From assembly GCA_905221605.1 (NCBI GenBank), contig CAJNDS010000735.1, positions 313,501 through 377,500 of the forward strand: DNA of 64,000 nucleotides, read 5' to 3'. Below the pieces are notes generated by a model, which saw only the letters and a program-made list of their open reading frames with translations, was not told where the DNA came from and did no database searches. Each line of letters starts with the position of its first letter. The stretch's first letter is position 1. This DNA is from Symbiodinium natans. Taxonomy: Eukaryota > Sar > Dinophyceae > Suessiales > Symbiodiniaceae. A program made the position numbers and the translations under genes. Below, piece by piece: positions 32,435 through 44,340 of the stretch.

Positions 32435-34685
32435 TTTAGGGTTTAGGGCTTAGGGTTTAGGGTTTGGGGCACAGCCCAGAGCTTACAGACGGCTTAGCTT
32501 GACCCATCTGCTCGCAGTTCGGGGCTGGGTTGTTGGGTGCTTGCTGGGCTTAGGGTGTAGGGTGTAGGGTGTAGGGTTTAGGGTTTAGGGTTTGGGGTTT
32601 GGGGTTTAGGGTTTAGGGTTCAATCTTCTTGGGCAAAAGGGGCTGTGCTGGAAGGGGGCGCTGTGCCCATCACGGCCCACAAACATGTTGTTGACACTCA
32701 GTCCCCGAACCCGTACGACGCATTTCCCTTCCTAAAAGGGTGGTTCTTAAGTAAAGCCCTGCCTAAAATCTCTGACACCCAAAGAACCTTGCTTCTGATT
32801 CAGCGACTGCTGCGAAGGAAGAGTTCCACGGCGCGAAAACCGCGCGGTGAACGGGCCACAGTCCCAGGTCCAGATGCTAATCCCTAAGCCCTAAACCCTA
32901 AACCCAAAACCCTAAGCCCTAAACCCTAACCCTAAACCCTGGCCAAGAATCTTTAAAGGGAATGGGGGGGGGTTTCCTAAACATGTTTACCTCTCTTGGG
33001 GGTTGCTATAGAAAGGACTATAGCACTTTGGGGGTGCATTAGCGGCGTCCCTTTGGTAGAATATAGCCTTACTCCCTAAACCCTAAACCCCAAAAACCCC
33101 TAAACCCTTCAGACCCTAAAGGGAAGAATTTACCGTACGGGCTAGCCAATCCCCAAGAGTTTAGGGCTTAGAGGGTTCAGGGTTTAGGGTTCAGGGTCAG
33201 GGGCCTTGTACCCACATGGTGCCCACAAAGGGAAAGCAATCTGCGTTCGGGGCCCTCTTCGGTTCTTAGTGCGCTGTACTCCGTGTATTTTCCAGGCAGC
33301 AAAAAGGGCCGGTGACTTGGAATCAGATCACCGCCTGCAGTTGCGCTAAGCAACCTAAGCCCTAAGCCCCCTCTGTCTTTATACACATCCTGATGACCTG
33401 GTGACTTCCGCGAACAAGGTCAAAAGGTTAGGCGAACAAGGTCCATCGGTTGGGCGGATACTGTTGACACCTCTTTTAGGGGCCTCCTTCATCAAGGGCC
33501 TCCTTCAGGGGCCTCTGAACCCCCCCCCCACCCCCCACCCACCCGAAACCCTAAAACCCCAAGGCAGCAAACCCCACAACCTAAAACCCCTACACCCCTC
33601 AAAGCCCTAAACCCCTCAACCCTTCACATCCTCTAAGCCCCAAGGCCTTAACGACTTAAGGCCTTGAAAACCTCAAAAGCCTAAATCCGTTATTCTGTAA
33701 AGCTCCTGAGTAACACCATGTCTTCCTTAAAGCTCCTCAAGAAGACCATGTGGGGGTTTACGAAAATACGGACCCCCAAAATCGACCCCTAATGGTAGGA
33801 TTCCCTTATAGTGAGGACGCCAGTAAGGTACCTAAAATACCCCGAATTTCGGAAGCCCTAAACCCTAAACCCTAAACCCTAAACCCCAACCCTAAACCCC
33901 AAACCCTAAACCCAAAACTCTAAACCCTAAACCCAAAACTCTAAACCCTAAACCCTAAACCCTAGTCTGCAACGTCAAGGAATCAAAACAAAGCCATGAG
34001 CCATCAGGTGCAGCATCGGGAGGCGAGATGAGCGGAATCTTGGGTTTGAGGTGTTGCACTCGTGTATCCCTTTGCCTTTTATGGGTTCAGGGCTGAAAAG
34101 GGTTTAGGGTTTAGGGTTTAGGGTTTAGGGTTTAGGGTTTAGGGTTTAGGGACAGCATTACGCCCACTGATTGAGGCACAAGGTTTTTGGGCTATTCTCT
34201 TGCGAGGCCGGGATGACGGGCACAAGGAGGTCTGGGCGGAACTCCCTGAGGTTTACGGTTTCGGGTGGAGGCCTTGGACTGGGTTTTTGGGAGTACTATA
34301 CCTTAATAATAATATCTTTTCTTTTTGTTTTTTGTTGGAGGGGGTTCTGGGTTCCTACTATGGCTACTTCTATCTAAAAGTATATACTTTTCCAGGGTCT
34401 ATTCCAAAGTAGGGCTGAGAGGTTCGGGCTTTAGCGGGCCATGCATGGTTTGGGTTCTTCCAGCTACTACCGCCTATGTATGAAGCCTTCGACCCTTGGT
34501 TCAGCATTCATTGTGATACAGGTATATACATGAAACAAGTAAACATATACATGCATTTATACATACACATGTTTTGCTTTATACAGCTACCATTCGCCGA
34601 ATCTGTTGCTGCTGCTTCGTGCATTTTTGGGCGTGCCTTTGCGCCTGTCCCTTATACCCTAAACCCTAAACCCTGAACATCCAAG
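32435..34685. repeat. Arrays, a long open island and MITE copies
   Basis: TTTAGGG with GTGTAGG units at 32550-32625; a unique island at 32640-32887 open for 80 codons on plus (includes LLLIQRLLRRKSSTARK), unrecognised; CCCTAAA at 32885-32940 and 33840-33965; an M4 element at 33750-33857; TTTAGGG at 34097-34150. A minus frame at 33177-33386 and plus frames at 33401-33610 are not convincing. Confidence 0.65.
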
Positions 34686-34759
34686 TTGTGTTGCGCGCCA
34701 AAAATTCCCAAGTCACGAGAGGAATCGTTGACATCTTGGCCCCTGGACTGCTAGAAAGG
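34686..34759 (+). CDS. Candidate internal exon
   Basis: Starts after CATCCAAG, ends where GGGTTTAGGG starts, so the donor would be the repeat itself. Reads VLRAKNSQVTRGIVDI then LAPGLLE. Preceded by CCCTAAA and followed by TTTAGGG. Product unknown. Confidence 0.45.
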
Positions 34760-35833
34760 GTTTAGGGTTTAGGGTTTGGGGTTTAGGGTTCAGGGTTTGA
34801 GTTTAGGGTTCCGTTCTATCAGAAGACTTACTGAACTACACTCCAAGCCCACGAGATTTTCGCAGCCAGAAGTCGGTTGTAACTGTCTGCTGAGTGCAGC
34901 AGGGACTCCAGCTTCAGCCTGGCCCTTGGGGTTTAGGGTTTAGGGTTTAGGGTTCAGGGTTCAGGGTTCAGGGTTTAGGGTTTGCAGGAATTGGGTACCT
35001 CATATTCCGATATGGCACCCTTTCTGGGATCATAGAGGATAGCTACTTCCCCAGTGCCCTACGTAGCTTGCGTTTGGGGGGGCATTTGTGGGACTTAACG
35101 TCCTCATCTCCGGACGACACACAAAAGTGTTGGTTGCTGTACGGTTTAGGGTTTAGGGTTTAGGGTTTAGGGTTTAGGGTTTAGGGTTTAGGGTTTAGGG
35201 TTTAGGGTTTAGCCCTCTTCGAAGCGGGCTGTTTGCCCTACTAATCTCCAACGTGAGTAAATCCGCTACCTCACCGACAGCATGTCATGGGGGCCCTGAG
35301 CCCTTAAATCTGAAGACCCCGAAGCTCCAGTCTTTTGGATACTTGGGCATTATTGTGTGTTTAGGGTTTAGGGTTTAGGGTTTAGGGTTTAGGGTTTAGG
35401 GTTTAGGGTTTAGGGTTTATTCCTACGAAGCAACTTCGTAGAGAGGTGAAAGAGTCATTTGACACTCTCCCCGCTGCAGTCGCGTAGTAGGCGTCAATGT
35501 TCAAAGCAGCATGCAGGTTTCACTCGAAGGCTTTCCGGCAACCCTATAAATATCAACACACGGACATCGGAAACCCTCAGCCCTAAGCACTATAGCCCTA
35601 GAAACCCTATCATCCCTGTGAATCTTCAACAGCAGTCTTTTTTTGTTTTTTTTGGGGGGATACCCAAGTGTATGGTTGTTTCACGACAGTTCGGTACCTT
35701 TAAGCAAACTACAATTCAGGGTCCGGGTAGGGTTTTGGATTCCCCAAGCATCAACCCCTAAGCCCTCCACCCCGAAACCGCTAAACCCTAAACCCTAAAC
35801 CCGAAACCCTAAACCCTAAACCCTAACCTTTAG

Positions 35834-35925
35834 CAGCACGTCGAATTCTGGGAGTTTCCGGGAGCTTGAGCCTGAGTTCGCGAGAACCTCGGCGCACCCG
35901 CAAAAGATCGCGATGCTGGAAGCCA
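35834..35925 (+). CDS. Candidate internal exon
   Basis: Between acceptor CCTTTAG and donor GTGGAG. One frame reads SGSFRELEPEFARTSAH then PQKIAMLEA; a second frame is Arg/Ser-rich and also open. Flanked by CCCTAAA on the left and a long TTTAGGGG/TTTTGGGG block on the right. Confidence 0.42.
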
Positions 35926-35929
35926 GTGG

Positions 35930-36260
35930 AGGGTTTAGGGTTTTAGGGGTTTGGGGGTTTAGGGGTTTAGGGGTTTAGGAGTTTACGGGTTTAGGGGTTT
36001 AAGGGTTTAGGGGTTTTGGGGTTTTGGGGTTTTGGGGTTTTAGGGGTTTTGGGGTTTTGGGGTTTTCGGGTTTAGGGGTTTTAGGGTTTAGGGGTTTAGG
36101 GGTTTAGGGTTTTAGTTTTTAGGGGTTTAGGGGTTTAGTGGTTTGGGTTCAAGGGTTTTAAGGGTTTGGGGTTTCAGGGTTTAGGGGGTGTAGGGGTTAG
36201 GGGGTTTAGGGGTTTGGGTTGAAGGGTTTAAGGGCTTAAGGGTTCAGGGTTTAGGATTTA
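35930..36260. repeat. Variant telomere-like array: TTTAGGGG and TTTTGGGG units
   Basis: About 330 bp built mainly of 8-base units. TTTAGGGG dominates at both ends; the middle (about 36010-36068) is a short run of TTTTGGGG, the ciliate-type unit. It occupies the start of the intron after the exon at 35834-35925. Confidence 0.85.
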
Positions 36261-36292
36261 TAGGGCAGGGTCTTGGCTGACCGCATGCACAG

Positions 36293-37530
36293 GAACACTT
36301 GCAGGCTCTTGCAAGCGAGACAGCGGAAGCTTCGGACGTCACAACCAGAATCCAAACCCTAAACAACCCCCCCTCTCCCCCCCCCCCGCCCCCAAACCCC
36401 TGAACTGAATCTAGGGCCCAGAGTAGGCCCTTACTCCTTGTTAGGGTTGAGGTTCCCTTATAAAACCCCTTCGACCTAAACCCGAAACCCTAAATCCTAA
36501 ACCCTTTTATTCCTAGATTACTCTCGGGTCTAGGAATCGGGAGTCAGCACTCGCTTGATTTGGGTTGGGTTTCGGGGTGTGAGGGTTCTGGTGGCCCGGG
36601 TTTAGGGTTTAGGGTTTTCGGGTGCAGGGTTTAGGGTTTAGGGTTGAGGGTTTAAAGTTTGGGGGTTGAGGGTCTGGACCTCTTACTAGGTACTTTGGGA
36701 AGAGTGGCGGGCAGTTCGTTTAGATCTTTGGGAATCTTAGAGCTCGGGATAGGGGGCATCGCATGCCAGGTGAATACCTTCACGAAGGACCGCCTGGCCT
36801 TCATCACGCAGGCCCAGATACAAGGGAGTTGAGGAGAGAGACACGGCCCTTAAAAGGGGGTAACTATAGGGGTCGGAAGAATTACCAATAGTATTCCCTT
36901 AGGGCCCCTTTATGATTATACTACAATAACGCCCAAAACCTTATTCTGATTATTCAGGCCCCTACATTAATATGGGTCCTTTCCTCGGAGCCCAGTCGTA
37001 CCTTATTCCCTTTTTGGGGGGTTTAGGCGGGATAGGTTCCCTTGTAAACGCCGGAAGCAAAAAAGGGCAGCCTGCTTAATCCTAGATTACTGGGCAACTT
37101 AGTTGTGGGAAGAACTTTGGGAAGAGTAGAGTGTAGTTGGCTGGCGTTACCAAGTTCGTCTCTACCAGCTTTGCTGTGTTTATGGGCGCCTGGGGGGTTG
37201 CAGAATCGGGAGTCAGCACTCAGTTGGTTTTAGGGTTGGCTTCGGGGTGTCAAGGTTCGGTTTAGGGATAAGGGTTTAGGCCCAGATTCAGCGAACTGCT
37301 ATCTTACACGAGGGGTTGATGGCGCGTCCTAAACCCCAAACCGCAAACCCCAAACCCCAATCCCCAAACCCCAAACCCGAAACCCTAAACCCTAAACCCT
37401 AAACCCTAAACCCTAAACCCCAAACCCTAAACCCTAAACCCTAAACCCTCATCCTCCTCAGTATTTACTTTTGTGGTGAACCTCGAGAACGGCAGCTGTG
37501 GCTTGCCTGTTGTGTGCAAAGCCAAAATGG
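36293..37530 (+). CDS. Three phase-linked exons of an unknown protein
   Basis: Exons 36293-36337 (after ATGCACAG, before GTCACA; EHLQALASETAEASD), 36770-36827 (after TGCCAG, before GTTGAG; VNTFTKDRLAFITQAQIQ) and 37462-37530 (after CCTCCTCAG, before GTTTTT; FTFVVNLENGSCGLPVV). The junctions keep one frame: phase 0 at the first and phase 1 at the second. Intervening DNA holds an M6 element (36410-36533), a 'TCGGAAGAATTACCAATAG' element (36860-36985) and a CCCTAAA array (37328-37448). Function unknown. Confidence 0.5.
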
Positions 37531-39173
37531 GTTTTTCCTAGGTCGCAGACGAGGCCCTTAGTCCCTTTCTTTAGGGTAAACGGTTTAGGGTTGGGTTTAG
37601 GGTTTGGGGTTTGGGGTTTGGGGTTTAGGGTTTAGGGTTTAGGGTTTAGGGTTTAGGGTTTAGGGTTTAGGGCAACTAGGACCCAGAGTAGGGCCTCATT
37701 TCTTCTTTTGTGAGGGTTTAAAGGGCCCTTATAAGCCCGTTTGAACCAAAAAGGGTTACTCTTGGTGTAGATTCCGAAAGAGGTGTACATACCCTTTTTA
37801 GGGAGGGTTCCTATAAGTAGGAGTGCCCCTGATTTGGGAGATGCCCAAAGCTGGGGCTGAGATTTTCATTTCCAAGCCCTCAATCTGGGACGGGGGGGGG
37901 GGGTGGAGGGAGGGGCACCGAACATGTACGGGAGCCAAGGCATCGTAACGCGAACACTGCCTCTCATGACATTCCAGATCATAAAATACCTAACCTAAAC
38001 CCCGAAAACCATGCCCTTAGCCCTTGAAACCCTAAGACCTGAACCCTAAACCCTAAACCCTGAGCCCTGAGCCCTGAGCCCTGAGCCCTGAGCCCTTCCC
38101 TCCCGGCCCTTGTTGCAAGTCCCCGATCGCGCTGGTCCTGGATCGGAAGAGCTTGGATGAGGGGCAGATCATCGGGTGCTCCCGGCCTGAAATTTAGGGG
38201 TTTCTGCAGATAAGGGACCCCAAATATAAAACCCCAAATAGTAGGATTCCCTTCTTGTAAGGACCCCAATAAGGTACCCCCCTAATATCGTATACCCCAT
38301 TTGTGTCAGAGATCAGGGTGCAAGGCTGGCGTGGGGTTAGGGCTTCTAGGCTTCAATAAGCACAGGGCTCAGAGCGTTTCTCAGGCTTCCAGGACTTGCC
38401 ATGGGCCCCATCCCCGAACCCTAGAGCAGTTTAAGGTGATAGCGTTCTCCCCCCCGCTGTACCCTAAAGAGTTTATGGTGATAGCTTTCCCCCCCTCCGA
38501 TACCCTTCTGAAGAGTTTTGGGCCAGGATGTATGACGTGCAATGAAGCCTCTAGCGCCGTTGCATGCGGCTATGTCTGAAAGCTGCCCGCCAGGAACTCC
38601 CCTCGTGGAGTTGTCATTCATAGGGTTTAGGGCTTGGGGCTTAGGGTTAAGGGTTTAGGGTGTAGGGTGTAGGGTTTAGGGTTTAGGGTAACCTGGCCCC
38701 ACTCACTGGATATGCTTTGAGGTTCATGGGTCGTTATTAGTAAGGGTCTAAGTTATAAGTGCCCGAAATTAGGGTTTTCAAGTATAGATACGATACTAAT
38801 GGCCCTACTTATATCTACCCATGAACCTCCAACTATGGCTTTGGCTCAAGATCTCCAGTGCCCAAAGTTGTAGGTGCGTTCGGCTGTGGAGATCTACAAG
38901 ATGCAAGCTTTACGATACGTCTTAGGTGAAGATGTGTGTTCACTTTATTGTGTCTCTGTGTACATGCAATCTCTCTGTATGCAAGTTTGTGTTCTACATG
39001 TGTATATGTCTGCACATATGTATGTATATATATATATATATATATGTATGTATACATCCATATACATACATACATACAGACATACATACATACATACATA
39101 CATACATACATGTATATATATATATATATGTATGTATATATATATATGGTATACATATGCAAGTCACCCTGAG
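37531..39173. repeat. Array, MITE copies and TA/CATA microsatellite
   Basis: TTTAGGG/TTTGGGG at 37585-37672; an intact M6 element at 37674-37780; an M4 element at 38196-38292; TTTAGGG at 38640-38690; a palindromic element with CTACCCATGAACCTCCAA end at 38716-38834; and TA and CATA tandem repeats at about 39020-39150. Open frames over the microsatellite are artefacts. Confidence 0.75.
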
Positions 39174-39275
39174 GCCTTACAACCCTGTGAGCCCCCGCAA
39201 GTGCTCCAAAACCTCCTGGTCGCCAGGGTCCTCCAGGAAGGAGACCTTGCAGGGGCCACGCTGCTGGAGGCGGGC
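39174..39275 (+). CDS. Candidate internal exon, Leu-rich
   Basis: After CCTGAG, before GTGGGC. Reads [16 protein letters not shown] then [18 protein letters not shown]; a second frame is also open. Followed by a TTTAGGG array at 39292-39366. Product unknown. Confidence 0.45.
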
Positions 39276-39814
39276 GTGGGCTTAGGGTTTAGGGTTGAGG
39301 GTTGAGGGTTTAGGTTGAGGGTTTAGGGTTTAGGGTTTAGGGTTTAGGGTTTAGGGTTTAGGGTTGAACAGCCTACTCTATAGGGGGTCGGAATAATTGC
39401 TAGTAACAATCCCTTGTGGTCCCTATGTCATTATACTCGAATACCCCCCCCCCCCCCCAACCCTTATAAAAAAAGAGGACAACATAAGGCCCCTATATTA
39501 CCGTAGGCTAGGGGGTCAATTTTAATTTGTGTTCAGCTTCGGTATGGTACTATGTAAACGAATCTGCATTCGTTGGGTAAACCCTAGGCCGGGGATCAGA
39601 AACCCTGCAATCTGGAATCACACCAGCATCGGCACTAAACCCAAACCATATCTCGAGTAATTAGCCCATATGCCCTTAAACGGGACGTGTAGCTCCGTTA
39701 AGTATAGTTCACCGGTTGGAGGTACATAACACAGCTTACTTTAACCCTCAGCCATGTGCTGACAACCCTTGCTGCAGAGCACCCCAAATGGACCTCAGAC
39801 CTCCCAGTGGCGGC
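39276..39814. repeat. Array, palindromic element and unique flank of the foldback transposon
   Basis: TTTAGGG at 39292-39366, a 'GGTCGGAATAATTGC' element at 39379-39515, then unique sequence to the target-site copy GTGGCGGC at 39807-39814. No gene recognised in the unique part. Confidence 0.7.
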
Positions 39815-40810
39815 TGCTAAATTTCTAAATTCACTGCAAGAAAAAAACGGGCTGAGATTAAGGTTTTTTCAGGTGGGCTGATTTCAGTTCGTCGTTGCAG
39901 AGAGAGATCAGATTTTAGATTGATGTCAATGATTGCAGCTGTGAAAAGCTGGCTCGAGTGCCTGAGCCTACCATTAAGCAGCGCTGTTTCAAGGAGTCTT
40001 CGGCATCGGTACCATATCTAAAAACGAAAGAACGAACAAAAGAAGGAACGAACGAAAGAAAAGATAAATAAAGAAAAGAAGAAAGAAAGCAATAAGGAAA
40101 CAGATAGAGAGATGGAGAGAGAGCAGCCCAATATGTCCACACTTGTCAGCACTGATAGAGTCGGGTCGTCGCCAGAGTCGAAACACTGACTCTCTGAGTC
40201 ACTGAGTAAACTGAGCAAGCCCAGCCCCTAACCCTCCTAAGCATGACTGCCCTACACCCCCACTCACCCTCCCGCACTCCACCCCAGCCAACGACCGCCC
40301 CCCTGCCACCCCCACCACCCCACCACCCCCGCGCCCCGCGCAGCGGAGAAGAAAAAGTTGTGGGTTCAAGGGCAACCAGTGGGGGGGGGGGTGGGGGCGG
40401 AAGGGGGAGAGAGGGAATAACAGAGAGGCCAGCCCCCCGCGCAGCGGAGGAAATAATTGTGGGTGCAAAGGGCAACCAGTGGGGGGGTCGGAAGGGGGAG
40501 AGAGGGAATAACAGAGGCCAGCCCCGCGCAGCGGAGAAAAATTTGCCGATTGGGGGCCGAGACCTGCCTGATTCCTTAATTTCAGCTCCGGTTTTTTTAT
40601 TAATAAAAAAAGAAACTGAAATTAAGAACTGGGTTACATGGCCACAATTCCTGACACCAGCTGCAAAATCCTTAATTTCAGCTCCGTTTTTTTATGAAAA
40701 AATTAAACTGAAATTAAGAACTGGGATACATGGCCACAATTCCTGGCACCAGCTGCAAAGTCCTTTAATTTCAGCTCCATTTTTTAATAAAAAAACGGAG
40801 CTGAAATTAA

Positions 40811-40877
<67 letters not shown>

Positions 40878-42476
40878 ACCCTCACCCCTCCCTGCGCCCA
40901 CCCCCCTCCTCCCCCCCCCTCCTCCCCCCCCCCCCTCCCCCCCCCACCCCGCACCCCGTGGCAGCAACTCCGAATTTCCACGGCTGTGATTCCTTAATTT
41001 CAGCTCCGTTTTTTTATAAAAAAATGAAACTGAAATTAAGAACTGGGTTACATGGCCACAATTCCTGGTCCAAGCTGCAAAATCCTTAATTTCAGCTCCA
41101 TTTTTTTTATAAAAAAACGGAACTGAAATTAAGGATTTTTGGCAAGCCGTGTTTCATCTGATTTCCAGGAAAAACCTGGGTTTTTTACTCAGAATGCGGC
41201 ATGCTGATTTTTTGCGGCACGCCGAATTTCGGCCCAAACATCATGGAATTCATGGATTTTTGAGGTTTTTTGCGACTGCCAAAAATCCTTAATTTCAGTT
41301 CCGTTTTTTTATAAAAAAATGGAGCTGAAATTAAGGATTTTGCAGCTTGGATCAGGAATTGTGGCCATGTAACCCAGTTCTTAATTTCAGTTTCATTTTT
41401 TTATAAAAAAAAAAAACGGAGCTGAAATTAAGGAATCACCACTTGGACCGCTGAAACTCAGGAAACAAAATTCCTTAATTTCAGTTCCGTTTTTTTATTA
41501 AAAAACGGAGCTGAAATTAAGGATTTTGCAGCTGGTGTCAGGAATTGTGGCCATGTAACCCAGTTCTTAATTTCAGTTTCATTTTTTATTGAAAAAACCG
41601 GAGCTGAAATTAAGGAATCACGCAGGCAGGTCTCGGCCCCCAATCGGCTGGCCTCTCTGTTATTCCCCCTCTCCCCCTTCCGCCCCCACCCCCCCCCCCC
41701 ACTGGTTGCCCTTTGAACCCACAACTCTTTTTCTCCGCTGCGCGGGGCGCGGGGGTGGTGGGGTGGTGGGGGTGGCAGGGGGTCGGTCGTTGGCTGGGGT
41801 GGAGTGCGGGAGGGTGAGTGGGGGTGTAGGGCAGTCATGCTTAGGAGGGTTAGGGGCTGGGCTTGCTCAGTTTACTCAGTGACTCAGAGAGTCAGTGTTT
41901 CGACTCTGGCGACGACCCGACTCTATCAGTGCTGACTGACAAGTGTGGACATATTGGGCTGCTCTCTCTCTATCTCTCTGTCTGTTTCCTTCTTGCTTTC
42001 TTCCTTTCTTTCTTTCTTTCTTTCGTTTCTTTCTTTTGATTGTTCTTTCGTTCTCTCTTTCTTTCTTTATTTCTTTCTTTCTTTCTTTCTTTCTCTCTCT
42101 CTCTCTCTCTCTCCTTTCTCTCTGACGTCTGACTCTCTCTGTTTCTATCTATCTCCTTCCATCCCTCCCTCCCTCCCCTCCCTCCTTCCATCTCTTCCTC
42201 CCTCCCTGCCCTCCCTCCTTAGCTTCAGCTAGACGTACAGATGGACGATGAGGGGAAACAGCCATCCTTGCTCTTGGTTCCCCCCCTCCCCCAAGCCCCA
42301 AGGAACATGTCGACATGCTAAGTTTATCGTGTTGCGTTGGGTTTACTTTGTTGTTTCAAAGCAGTTCGACAGATGCCGGTTTCATTGTTTTTTGGAATAG
42401 TCTCCCAAAGCAGAATCCTTAATTTCAGCTAGTTTCTCTTCATTTCCTTAATTTCGGTGAATATTGAAATTTAGCA
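39815..42476. mobile_element. Foldback-type DNA transposon, non-autonomous, 2.66 kb
   Basis: Ends are the inverted repeat TGCTAAATTTC / GAAATTTAGCA, bordered on both sides by GTGGCGGC (39807-39814 and 42477-42484), an 8-bp target duplication (CA before it is also shared, so up to 10 bp). Inside, long imperfect arms run from about 40020 inwards and from about 42130 inwards, meeting at a unique centre near 41140-41280. Nine palindromic units of about 50 bp (TTAATTTCAGCTCCG, T/A run, complement) start near 40573, 40669, 40763, 40991, 41083, 41285, 41379, 41470 and 41565. A 65-base C run (40813-40877) interrupts the left arm. No transposase is seen. The 8-bp duplication suits hAT-type mobilisation; 9-10 bp would suit Mutator. 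Confidence 0.85.
40813..40877. repeat. 65-base C homopolymer inside the foldback element
   Basis: Followed by C-rich sequence to about 40970. The mirror position in the right arm lacks it, so it was added after the arms formed. Confidence 0.9.
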
Positions 42477-42534
42477 GTGGCGGCCGGCCTCCTTCCCAAC
42501 GATCCGCTGCTTGAAGGGCTCCGGGATTCTTCAG

Positions 42535-42739
42535 GAGCAATGCTGCAAAGCAGCAGTACATGCTTTTGGCGCCCCTTCTCACAAGCGACAAGGACGAAGA
42601 GCACTGCATCCCAACGCATCGGCATGTGTTGGACAAACTTGCCCCCAAGAAATCGATGGTATGACACGTTCGTTGCGAGATGTTGGACAAGCAGAACCAG
42701 AAGGAACATGGCGAGTATGGAAAGCACATCGACAGCTAA
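42535..42739 (+). CDS. Coding fragment with an in-frame TGA, unknown protein
   Basis: Starts after the acceptor ATTCTTCAG, 50 bp from the foldback insertion. The frame reads QQYMLLAPLLTSDKDEEH, VLDKLAPKKSM, then V and TGA (42662-42664), then EMLDKQNQKEHGEYGK and TAA at 42737-42739. The residue mix is convincingly protein-like on both sides of the TGA. Either the first part is an exon ending at ATG before GTATGA (42658), or this is a pseudogene. Other frames are also open (one with a 61-codon run). Family not recognised. Confidence 0.42.
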
Positions 42740-42923
42740 ACCCTAAACCCTAAACCCTTAACCCTAAACCCCAAACCCCAACCTAAACCCTAAACCCTAA
42801 ACCCTAAACCCTAAACCCTAAACCCTAAACCCTAAACCCTAAACCCTAAACCCTAAACCCTAAACCCTAAACCCTAAACCCTAAACCCTAAACCCCAGCC
42901 CTTAGAAGCCCCCCGATGCCCAG
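42740..42923. repeat. CCCTAAA array
   Basis: About 23 heptamers, near perfect from 42785 to 42895, ending shortly before the exon at 42924. Confidence 0.9.
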
Positions 42924-42991
42924 ATGCCGTGGGTGATGCTGCCCGAGGGCTCCTTCGTGAGGCATCCGAAGATGCGCCAGGCGACCGCGCT
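42924..42991 (+). CDS. Candidate internal exon
   Basis: After ATGCCCAG, before GTTTTGGGG. Frame 1 reads MPWVMLPEGSFVRHPK then MRQATAL; frame 3 (AVGDAARGLLREASEDA) is open too. CCCTAAA array before, TTTGGGG/TTTAGGG array after. A following candidate exon at 43440-43471 (after GGCTCAG, before GTGCCT; HFTDFEPGC) may belong to the same gene. Confidence 0.47.
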
Positions 42992-43011
42992 GTTTTGGGG
43001 GGGCTTTTGTT

Positions 43012-44340
43012 GGGGTTTAGGGTTTGGGGTTTGGGGTTTAGGGTTTGGGGTTTAGGGTTTAGGGTTTGGGGTTTAGGGTTTAGGGTTTGGGGTTTAGGGT
43101 TGGCGGTTTGGGGTTTAGGGTTTAGGGTTGGCGGTTTGGGGTTTAGGGTTTAGGGTTTGCGGTTTGGGGTGTAAGGCTTGGGGTTTAGGGTAAATTTAGG
43201 GGGGTGGGGTTTAGGGTTTGGGGTTTAGGGTTATGAACACAAATGTGGTTCAGGGAGGTTTTGCATTTCTGGTTTAGGGAATTAGCAAATATGGTTTAGG
43301 GCCGAGGGTTCAAGTAACGAGAATTGTTTAGGGTTTAGGGGTTAATTGATAATAATTACGTTTTTACTGTTTAGGCTTTTCTGGGGGGGTTAGGGGTTTA
43401 CGGGTCTCAACGGGTTTTCCTCCGGGCGTTGAGGCTCAGGGCCACACTTCACCGACTTCGAACCGGGATGCGTGCCTAAACCCGAAACCCAAACTACCCC
43501 AAACCCGAAACCCTAATCCCTAAAACCCCAAGCCCCAAGCCCCGAACCCAAAACCCCAAACCCGAAACCCTAAAACCCTAACCCCTAAACCCGAACCTAA
43601 AACCCCAAACCCGAAACCCTAAACCCTAAACCCTAATCCCTAAACCTTCTTTGCTTGGAGTTGGCCATGATATGGTCTTTGGGTAGGTTCATGGGCCTCT
43701 TAATATGGTCCCTTACACTCTTCAATGGGCTCCGAAGTATGGGCCCTTGGGCTGGATAGGGTTTAGGGTTTAGGGTTTAGGGTTTAGGGTTTAGGGTTTA
43801 GGGTTTAGGGGTTAAGGTTTAGGGTTAGGGTATACAAGGGGTATAGAAGGGGTCCCCTTTTAAGGGCCCATACTAAGGGACCATGTAACTACCCTTAGAT
43901 ATGGGGGCTTGCGAACATGGGGGTACCCTCTTCGGGGTTCCTATCATAAGGATCGTCGTGTTTTCGGGTATATTAGGGGGACCCCTGTTTTCGGAAGTAC
44001 CCATATACCCCTATCAAGGGTTGGCTTCCTTGACTTGTTGGATATATTGACCTTTTGTTGAATGGTAGAGAGGGTGTTCTTGGGCTTACGATTGAGACAG
44101 CACTGTAGCATCTTTAAGCCCCTCACCCATCTCGTTCATTCCAAGCATATTTCACCTTGTTTCATGTACCCTAAACCCCAAAACCAAACGAACTGATCAG
44201 CCCAGACCGCAAAATTCCTGACGCGAAACTCGTGAAACTGTTGCACCGCTTAAGGTTTAGGGTCTAGGGTTCAGAGTTAAGGGTTTAGGGTTTAAGGGTT
44301 TAGGGTTAGGGGGTCTAAGGTTCAGAGTTAAGGGTTTAAG
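43012..44340. repeat. TTTGGGG/TTTAGGG higher-order array and repeats
   Basis: 43012-43240 alternates GGGTTTGGGGTTTA with a period of about 14-21 bases; 43440-43471 is an exon-like island; CCCGAAACCC variants at 43480-43645; TTTAGGG at 43755-43830; a diverged M4-like element at 43905-44010; degenerate units at 44255-44345. Confidence 0.7.

Noticed and set aside
38833-39172. Tyr/Ile-rich proteins
   Set aside because: Products of the TA/CATA microsatellite.
40243-40989. 248-residue plus-strand protein in the foldback element
   Set aside because: Spans the 65-C run and hairpin arms; the mirror arm gives a similar frame on the other strand, as expected from an inverted repeat.
41991-42120. Independent TTTC microsatellite
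   Set aside because: Its complement occurs at the mirror position (about 40020-40095), so it belongs to the foldback arms.
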